A stretch of DNA of 10,801 bases from Pavlovales sp. CCMP2436 (Eukaryota; Haptophyta; Pavlovophyceae; Pavlovales): positions 149,717 through 160,517 of the forward strand of contig MU631466.1 in the NCBI GenBank assembly GCA_026770615.1, given 5' to 3'. The position numbers and the translations under genes are program-made. Below the pieces are notes generated by a model. That model was not told the DNA's origin. It was given only the letters and a program-made list of their open reading frames with translations, and searched no databases. The stretch's first letter is position 1. Each line of letters starts with the position of its first letter. Below, piece by piece: positions 5,715-10,801 of the stretch.

Positions 5715-6453
5715 CGCTGATCAGTTCAGGCACACGACGATCGACGACTGACGACTCTCGACTGGCGCGCTGACCGACTTCCACTGCTCTCCCTCGCGTC
5801 GTCTGGAACTGCAGCGCCGTCTGCAAACGCGGCCCACCTTCGCACATCCCAAGCGTTACCTCCTAACTAGCCTGACTCGCATACGTTGAGATTTTTGCCC
5901 CGGGAAACCCCACAAATATGCGTGGCTTAATTTTTGGCCCGTTCTATCCCACCCCTTGACGGGGGTGGGCCTCGGGCACAGGGCTTTGGGTTGCGGGGTG
6001 TGGCGGGCTTGCTGGCTAATGTTTGGATTTAGGTTTTTGTCGCCCGAGTGGTATGACAGCGTGGGTGACTGGCCGGTTTTAAGGGCCCGCTTGGTTCCTG
6101 AGCGTAGTATGCGTGGGTGGTGCATGACTATGACGGGCTTGTCATGGATCAGTGCGTGCATGCGTGACGGGCCTGCTGCGGATTCGTGGTTTATGGCGGG
6201 AATGGCTGGTCCTGTTTTGGGTTCGGTGGGGCTGGCTGCTCCTGGTAGCAGTGAGGTTTCGGTTCGAGACGGTCTCTGGTTGCGTTTTTCCACGTGTGAT
6301 GTGCGCAAGCGTTGCTGATCTCTGCTGGGCCTGAGGGTGGGCTTAGGCTGCATGGAGGGTGTGGTCGGGTTTACACCTGTTAATGAATCTTCATTATTCG
6401 TAGGTTGGTTGCGCAGCAGGCGTTTTCGTTTGGCAGAGGTGGTCAGTGCAGTG

Positions 6454-6938
6454 GTGTCCGTTGGGGATATGGGCTCTTGCTGCATAGGTGGTATGGCCGT
6501 TGGGAATATCGGCTCATACTGAGCGATGCTGTCCGTTGGGGGTATGGGCTCATACCGCGGAAATGGTATAGCTGCTGGTGCCTCGTTTTGGGCTCTGCTG
6601 TCCGTTAGGGGAATGGGCCCATACTGCACAAGTGGTATGGCCGCTGGTGCTTCGTTTTGGGCTATGGTGTCTGTTGGGGTATGGGCTCATACCGCATAGG
6701 AGGTAAGGCTGATGGTTCATTGTCCTGAGCTATGTTGTCCGTTGGGGGTATGGGCTCATATTGTATAGGTGGTGTGGCCGCTGATGCTTCGTTTTGAGCG
6801 ATGCTGTCTGTTGGGGGTATGGGCTCATACTGCATAGGTGGTAAGGCTGATGGCTCCTTGTTTTGAGCAATGCTGTCCGTTGGGGTCATGGGCTCGTATT
6901 GTATAGGTGGTATGGCCGCTGGTGCTGTGTTTTGATTC
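6454..6938 (-). repeat. 69-bp tandem repeat, seven units (23-residue Pro-rich repeat)
   Basis: Units start at 6454, 6529, 6598, 6667, 6735, 6804 and 6873. Spacing is 69 except for 75 in the first and 68 in the fourth. The minus strand encodes a repeat like PPIQYEPIPPTDSIAQNE. The 68-bp unit has lost one G in its G run at 6676-6679, which ends one open frame and starts the next. Alternate units share the variants AAGGCTGATGG and ATGGCCGCTGG, suggesting a two-unit higher-order duplication. Confidence 0.9.
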
Positions 6939-7305
6939 AGTTTCCATGCTGCCCGCTCAGCTGTCTGGGCGGCCCACATGGCTACCTTGAACTTATACTC
7001 GTCGTAGAGATATATTGTCCTTGGTTGACGCCGCTGATGCTTCGATTGCTGCTTCGCGTGATTTCTGCATTCTGAGGATAGCGTAGGAGAGTGTAGTGTA
7101 AGTCGCCAGGCTTGGGTGCGTCACCGGTGTCGACGTCCTTCTTTCTGAGCTCTTCTTTGACACTTAATCCTACCCTTCCGGTGAAGTAGTCCGGCCGAGA
7201 TATCATGTGTGTCGCCATTGATTTTGATTTGGCGAGTCTCAGGCTCGGGGACAGTTCCTTGCAGAGGGAGCGGTAGAAGTCGTGGCGGTGCTTATCCGTT
7301 GACGA

Positions 7306-7365
7306 GCACTCGTGGTATAAGTGATGCTTTGTGTCTTGTGAGTTGAGTGCTTTGCATAGAAAGCA
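7306..7365 (-). other. Zinc-finger-like motif C-x2-C...H-x4-C
   Basis: On the minus strand residues C78, C81, H92 and C97 of the 7596-6982 segment are spaced like the post-reverse-transcriptase zinc-binding domain of LINE-type elements. It is followed by a charged helix-like stretch (DKHRHDFYRSLCKEL). The assignment is by motif only. Confidence 0.45.
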
Positions 7366-7978
7366 GGTGAGGCCCATTGTTTCGGACTTTCTGTCAATGG
7401 TAATTGTGGTGGTGGCCATCGCCGGAAATTCTGCTGTCCACTCGTGGCGGTATGATCCGAGTATCAATCTGGCCATGTGTTTGGTGTACTTTTCCGTGGG
7501 TCGCTGTTGGCCCCTAACTCGTGGGAGGCGCAGAGCCGTCGTGCTTTCTTTTAACCACATGGCTTCTACATGGGCCATTCTACCTATCGGGGGCATGTTT
7601 GACGGGGCCTCTCTTCTCTAGGCGATCCCTCGCAACTCTGTCTATTAGTGCATGGCGTGCTGCTCGTCGGTCGGATGTGATAATGTCTCCTGTTGCAGTG
7701 ACCGCTATTCCCCAGCACTGGGCCGTGAGCGTGTTTTTTGTGAGCTGTACTATGGCGGCTTCTCTATGTACTGCTACTGCCTTTGAGCCCCAGTCGCTCA
7801 ATGCGTTCTGCACGAGCTTTATGACAGCCGGGGGTTGGAGGTGGGGAGGCAGATCAGCCTGGCTGCGCCAGTTGTCGCCTCGTGTGGAGATATTCTGCAT
7901 GCCGCTGCAGAATCGTAGACTCACTGACGGTCCGCCCTGGTAGTGGCTTGCGAAGGGAAAGGCCGCGGAGACGGGCAT

Positions 7979-8220
7979 GTTGAAATTTCACTTTCTACAC
8001 GGAAATTGGCCGGGGCCGCATGCCGTGAGGCTGGCTCAAGCGGAGCAGGTGCGCCCGGCCACGAGCGCGGCCATCGGGCGTGACGCAGGCGACGCGAGCC
8101 CGCAACAATCAAATAAGAAATAGAAAAAGCTCGTACTCTTTCTTATTCTCATCATAAGCATAGTACAACTAATATATAATAAAAATTATTGTAAGAGTAG
8201 AACTATCATAGTTATAAGGT
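7979..8220. other. Non-coding or unresolved stretch
   Basis: The 7980-8105 part is GC-rich and open for 48 codons on the plus strand from ATG 7977, and for about 60 on the minus strand, with no recognisable domain in either. From 8110 it turns into A/T-rich sequence with TATA-like words. No feature can be supported. Confidence 0.3.
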
Positions 8221-8264
8221 CACGGGCAGTGAGTTGAGCGCGAGCGAGTGCCTCAACCAGCACG
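8221..8264 (+). repeat. Partial copy of an exon-like island (partner 8527-8570)
   Basis: CACGGGCAGTGAGTTGAGCG and the following bases match 8527-8570 at about 80%. On the plus strand both are preceded by AG and are open in the same frame (VTGSELSASECLNQ here, TTGSGLSASERLNQ there). It ends in a T19 run. Truncated exon-start copy or simple dispersed repeat. Confidence 0.55.
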
Positions 8265-8267
8265 CAC

Positions 8268-8286
8268 TTTTTTTTTTTTTTTTTTT
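8268..8286 (+). repeat. T19 homopolymer
   Basis: Nineteen consecutive T bases directly after the 8221 repeat copy. It could be the tail of a minus-strand retroposed sequence; otherwise it is simple sequence. Confidence 0.9.
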
Positions 8287-8340
8287 ACTTGCTTACACGA
8301 ATCATACTAATTATACTAATACTTGTAATTTATTCCGCTT

Positions 8341-8409
8341 GACTCTCATCGTCGGTTCATAACGACGTCACTTACTCTGAGAGGTGAATCCGCCGTGCCA
8401 GCAGGTACC
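8341..8409. repeat. ~65-bp dispersed repeat (partner 1349-1416)
   Basis: Contains GTCGGTTCATAACGACGTCA and GTGAATCCGCCGTGCCAGCAG as at 1361. Here the end reads CAGCAG|GTACCT, a possible plus-strand donor or minus-strand acceptor. The minus strand shows GTAAGT just after TCTCAGA. Confidence 0.7.
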
Positions 8410-8524
8410 TCCAACGGCCGAGACCGCTGGAGGGCAATCACTGACAAAAATTACATCCGTTGAATTGCCGAACATGCCCAAGTCCTCGCCAGAGTTGCCG
8501 TCACCGCGTAATACTAATGCTTAG

Positions 8525-8600
8525 ACCACGGGAAGTGGGCTGAGCGCGAGCGAGCGTCTCAATCAGCTCCGCGCTCTCCTCGGACAAAAGACGGGAAGCA
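8525..8600 (+). other. Exon-like island, unknown protein
   Basis: GC-rich island within AT-rich DNA. It is preceded by TACTAAT, a strong branch-point-like word, and TTAG. Reading from 8525 gives TTGSGLSASERLNQLRALLG, a helix-like sequence, open until the trinucleotide repeats at 8610. The minus strand is also open (AELIETLARAQPTSRG), so the coding strand is not settled. There is no recognised family and no clear donor. Confidence 0.3.
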
Positions 8601-8607
8601 TACTGTT

Positions 8608-8760
8608 GTCGTCGTCGTTGTTGTTATAATTCGTATTCGTATCCGTATTCTTATTCTTATTATTCTTATTCTTATTGATATTCTTACTATTATTGTTGCT
8701 GTTGTTGTTTATGTTGTGAATATTTTAATTTTATTATACATATTATTATTATTGTTATGT
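8608..8760 (+). repeat. Compound microsatellite (GTC/GTT/ATT/CTTATT)
   Basis: Runs of TCG, TTG, then CGTATTC-type hexamers, then TTATTC and ATT triplets. Low-complexity, no gene. Confidence 0.9.
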
Positions 8761-9420
8761 TATAGGGTGTGGTCAGCGGCTCCTCGGCGGTCGGGGGCGA
8801 TTTTGCAACCGGCATGCGCTAAGGCAGAATCGCGTGTCGCGTGTGTGGGGGTGGGGGCGGGGGATGGGGGGGGAAGGTCTGTGTAGTCCCGGCTACGACC
8901 CAGCCCAACGCCTACTCTGCTGCGTGTTGGCATGAAGTTCTCAGACCCATACCTGATGCAAACTGCTGAGTCAGAATACACAGTCGGTCACTCGGAGCAC
9001 ACAGATCGACGTGCCCATGCTGTCGTCTTGGTGCAAAATCTGCGCAAGAAGGGCCGCGAATTTTGCAACCGGAGCTTAACGTAGTGACGTTCAGACGCTG
9101 ACACCCGGGGCCATCCGGACGTATAAACTGCGCCCCATGCGGTAGAAGTGGGGCCCCTCATAGTAGTTACAAAGCGTGCGAGCAGGCATACCCGTAGGAT
9201 TCCTTTTTTTCAACATTTTCAATATTCACGCTTGAAAATCTTCTATGGGCTGGTGGGCAACCTCTAGAGTTTCCCTCCCCCCCGCTTTTACAGAAGCCTG
9301 AAAAGGCTCCTTTTTGATCGAGCAGGAATACCGTGGCTCGCTCATTTATGATCGTGACTTAGACCGTCAAGCTCTTATTTGATCAACGATGAAATCTCGA
9401 AGAGTCTCGATCTAATCGAC
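8761..9420. other. 660 bp without a recognisable gene
   Basis: Contains a strong G-quadruplex-type tract (8847-8873) and the word ATTTTGCAACCGG twice (8800-8812, 9060-9072). The open frames here show no domain or codon bias. Confidence 0.4.
8847..8873 (+). other. G-quadruplex-capable tract
   Basis: Four runs of five or more G separated by T, C and AT. The strongest G4-type sequence in the window, in a gene-free region. Confidence 0.6.
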
Positions 9421-9431
9421 GGTTGACCAGG

Positions 9432-9506
9432 TGGGATGTGCCGGCTTCGCCGTGCGGATGGAGAGGGAGACCTCGGACGGCGTGCAAGCGTATCGGGCTG
9501 TTTAAG
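9432..9506 (+). other. Orphan exon-like segment, faint eIF4E C-terminal resemblance
   Basis: GC-rich island after GACCAG at an AG|G junction, open for about 25 codons to a TAA (VGCAGFAVRMERETSDGVQA...). It resembles the conserved C-terminal strand of eIF4E proteins (ICGAVVSVR...I.IW). The order is wrong for the eIF4E-like exon downstream, so it would be the last exon of a separate upstream paralogue. Weak evidence, based on a few residues. Confidence 0.2.
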
Positions 9507-9722
9507 TTTCGCGTACAACTCGCAAATATCTTATTAACTTTTAATTAGGCCTGAACGGTCCGGCGTAGCGGGTATGTTTCTGCGTCGGAGCGCGCTAAGA
9601 TATTGTCAGGAGCTTACAATTAATTTGCTGGACTTGACGCACACCGCAAGCCATAATCTCATACATTATTAACATAGTAAGTACTCTCCGCCCAGTAATG
9701 TCCGTCGCATTATCACTGGCGC

Positions 9723-9787
9723 GTTACGTTAGTTAATCGGCACTTTTTTAAAATGATGCCGAGACCGCTATCGAGAGCCTGGAAAGT
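9723..9787 (+). repeat. Upstream copy of the eIF4E-like exon start and its acceptor
   Basis: TTACGTTAGTTAATCGGCAC, then a T run, then AAATGATGCCGAGACC aligns with 10302-10366 at roughly 75-80% over 65 bp. It covers the polypyrimidine tract, the splice acceptor and the first codons of the exon. GTGAGT occurs about 50 bp after the AG (9804), so a mini-exon could in principle be spliced. Confidence 0.7.
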
Positions 9788-10118
9788 GTGCCGAGGCCGC
9801 TGCTGTGAGTGTGATAACTTCAGGTGGGGCACACCTTTAACAGGTGATTAGCCCAAGGTGGGGCTATAACTAATTTATATTTATTTCTTGGACATAACCC
9901 CCTATGTACTCGCGCTACCTAAAACACCATCGATCCCTTCATTTATTTACTCGAGATAGTCGCATAGGGCGGAAATTACAAGCGTTTGTGTGTGCCATGG
10001 ACGAGAGCTGCTGGATTGCGTCGTCGTGTGGCTACCACTACCAGTGGTGGCTACCCGTCGAGCATACACAGTGGTGACACACAGCGTACCCATCTTCGTC
10101 AAGGCTGATTGCTGACAA

Positions 10119-10135
10119 GGGGGCTGAGCGCCCCC
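10119..10135. repeat. GC hairpin
   Basis: GGGGGC and GCCCCC with the loop TGAGC. Not followed by a T run, so there is no reason to call a terminator. Confidence 0.5.
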
Positions 10136-10166
10136 GCTCACTGCAGATATGATGAAAGGCACCTCC

Positions 10167-10290
10167 CCCAACGCCTAGGGCGTTTGCAGGTGTGCTAAAA
10201 AGCACCATCGCATTCTTAATTATCACACACCCAACGCCTAGGGCGTTTGCAGGTGTGCTAAAAAGCACCATCGCATTCTTAATTATCACA
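10167..10290. repeat. Perfect 63-bp-period tandem duplication
   Basis: Two identical 61-bp copies (10167-10227, 10230-10290) separated by two bases. Each holds the odd palindrome ACGCCTAGGGCGT and a hairpin GTGCTAAAAAGCAC. The minus strand is open across both with a 21-residue period, but that follows from the period being a multiple of three and there is no sign of a gene. The perfect identity indicates a recent duplication. Confidence 0.9.
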
Positions 10291-10300
10291 GGCTTAAGGC

Positions 10301-10366
10301 TTTACGTTAGTTACTCGGTACTTTTTTTAAATGACGCAGAGACGCCATCAAGAGCCCCTCGAAGTT
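10301..10366 (+). repeat. Downstream copy spanning the eIF4E-like exon acceptor
   Basis: Partner of 9723-9787. It contains TACTTTTTTTAAATGACGCAG, a good 3' splice site, and the start of the exon (DAIKSPSKL). It abuts the 63-bp tandem repeat. Confidence 0.7.
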
Positions 10367-10690
10367 GAGAGAGCTTGAGCTTGGCGCCAAGGCGGCTCGT
10401 GGGGCTACCACTCTACCACAGCTGCAGTCGCTGCAGCAACCGCAGCCACCGCCGCATATGGCGGCTGCCACCCCGAGCGGCGTGCCGCTCTCTGCCAGCT
10501 GGCGGTGGTACGAGCACTTGGTGGACACGGCGAAGGGGCAGCTGACGTGGGAAGAGAAAATGCGGATGCTCGGGTCCACCGCCACTTCCGACGAGTTCTG
10601 GTCCAACTTCTAGCACGTGCCCCCGCCATCGGAGCTCTTCCAGCCGGGCGTGTGCATCGGGCGGCAGGTCGAGTTGCTGAGCATCTTCAG
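10340..10690 (+). CDS. eIF4E-like mRNA cap-binding protein, partial exon, with in-frame TAG
   Basis: The exon probably begins at the AG of GACGCAG (an in-frame TGA lies just upstream at 10332) and ends at CTTCAG|GTGAAA (10690/10691). Counting from the in-frame ATG at 10458, W15-R-W17-Y matches the eIF4E W..W motif, TW31 the cap-stacking Trp56 of human eIF4E, and FW48 the Trp73 used to bind eIF4G. After a TAG at 10611-10613 the same frame continues HVPPPSELF...GRQVELLSIFR, which fits the next eIF4E segment, with the S-I-F-R equivalent to the S-L-F-K motif. The second cap Trp (Trp102) should lie in a later exon beyond the window. The TAG sits where family members have Tyr or another residue. 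This is either a pseudogene, a sequencing error or a reassigned/readthrough UAG. The N-terminal part (Gln/Pro-rich) may be untranslated. Confidence 0.65.
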
Positions 10691-10801
10691 GTGAAATGCT
10701 GGCTGCCCCCTAACCCACTGCCCCCCCCCACTGTCAGCATCGGGCAGTGGGCGACTCGCCCACTGCTCAACCCCACTGTCTGCCCTCCCCATCTCCCCCC
10801 C
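10691..10801 (+). other. Start of intron after the eIF4E-like exon
   Basis: C-rich sequence after the GTGAAA donor, with runs of C and repeated CCCACTG words. It contains a perfect 11-bp-arm hairpin at 10744-10766 (GCAGTGGGCGA / TCGCCCACTGC). The intron runs out of the window. Confidence 0.5.

Larger units (their letters stand above)
5856..7978 (-). pseudogene. Decayed retroelement-like coding region (zinc finger plus Pro-rich repeats)
   Basis: Read on the minus strand, coding segments follow in changing frames: 7978-7580, 7596-6982, 6979-6662, then 6629-5856. Each break is a small frame change, not a gap. At ~7600 one frame runs into the next with overlap. Near 7050 the frame starting YAILRM and containing AAIEASAASTKDN bridges to DEYKFKVAMWAA. 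At 6676-6679 a missing G in the repeat shifts the frame again. The second segment carries CFLC...KHHLYHEC (7306-7365), a C-x2-C-x10-H-x4-C zinc-binding motif like the finger after the reverse transcriptase in non-LTR retrotransposons. No reverse transcriptase core (YADD) is visible, so this would be the C-terminal part only. The last segment is Pro/Thr/Arg-rich and unrecognised. The plus strand is G/T-rich throughout, unlike its surroundings. Alternatively, it is a dead cellular gene. Confidence 0.5.

Noticed and set aside
5956..6608. Plus-strand open frames over the retroelement region
   Set aside because: Trp/Gly/Val-rich antisense shadows of the minus-strand Pro-rich repeat; no domain.
7977..8123. 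48-codon plus-strand ORF starting MLKFHFLHGNWPGP
   Set aside because: Short, with no homologue that I recognise; the minus strand is equally open in this GC-rich stretch.
10119..10135. Rho-independent terminator
   Set aside because: The hairpin lacks a T run and the window is eukaryotic.
10038..10289. Minus-strand frame with a repeated 21-residue unit
   Set aside because: The periodic protein is a by-product of the 63-bp DNA duplication; there is no codon bias and no neighbouring coding signal.
1..10801. CRISPR array or prokaryotic defence island
   Set aside because: Repeats are hairpin elements, microsatellites or exon copies without regular spacers; genes have spliceosomal introns.

Overview
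This window looks like nuclear DNA of a eukaryote, most likely a unicellular alga or related protist with GC-rich exons (haptophyte, ochrophyte/pelagophyte or dinoflagellate type). I cannot fix the lineage from the sequence. The reasons are a gene that only makes sense when two GT-AG introns are removed, a partial eIF4E-like gene, very GC-rich exon islands in AT-rich and low-complexity DNA, many dispersed hairpin repeats, and no bacterial operon structure or Shine-Dalgarno sites. At the four splice boundaries of the best gene, the exon base after the 3' AG is G, and the sequence CAGGT or ACAGGT sits at both ends of each intron.

Layout. 1-1300: no gene; two copies of a ~126-bp hairpin element with 18-bp ends, AT-rich spacer, then a tandemly repeated segment (921-1284) holding two 47-nt intron-like units and a second copy of an exon end. 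1456-2106 (minus): first exon of a gene of unknown function that carries a beta-rich motif known from large algal proteins. 2107-2479: short divergent promoter region with eight GAGCTC hexamers. 2480-4055 (plus): a three-exon, 325-residue Nudix hydrolase of the DUF4743 type (plant NUDT20/24, yeast YJR142W), the best-supported gene. 4056-5850: a graveyard of small inverted-repeat elements. 5856-7978 (minus): decayed retroelement-like coding region with a zinc-finger motif and a 69-bp tandem repeat. 7979-9710: mostly non-coding, with microsatellites, repeats and two exon-like islands. 10340-10690 (plus): an exon of an eIF4E-like cap-binding protein with an in-frame TAG.

The unusual theme is repeated copying of exon edges. 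At the Nudix gene (3236 versus 3351), the eIF4E-like exon (9723 versus 10301) and an unnamed exon-like island (8221 versus 8527), a fragment containing a 3' splice site plus the first bases of an exon lies upstream of the fuller copy. At the minus-strand gene (1450 versus 1165), the exon end plus its 5' splice site is copied downstream, and all four differences are synonymous. These could be alternative exons, failed exon duplications, or scars of an intron-mobilising process.

The genes do not form an obvious pathway. The Nudix gene and the minus-strand gene are head-to-head and could share a promoter. The other genes appear independent.
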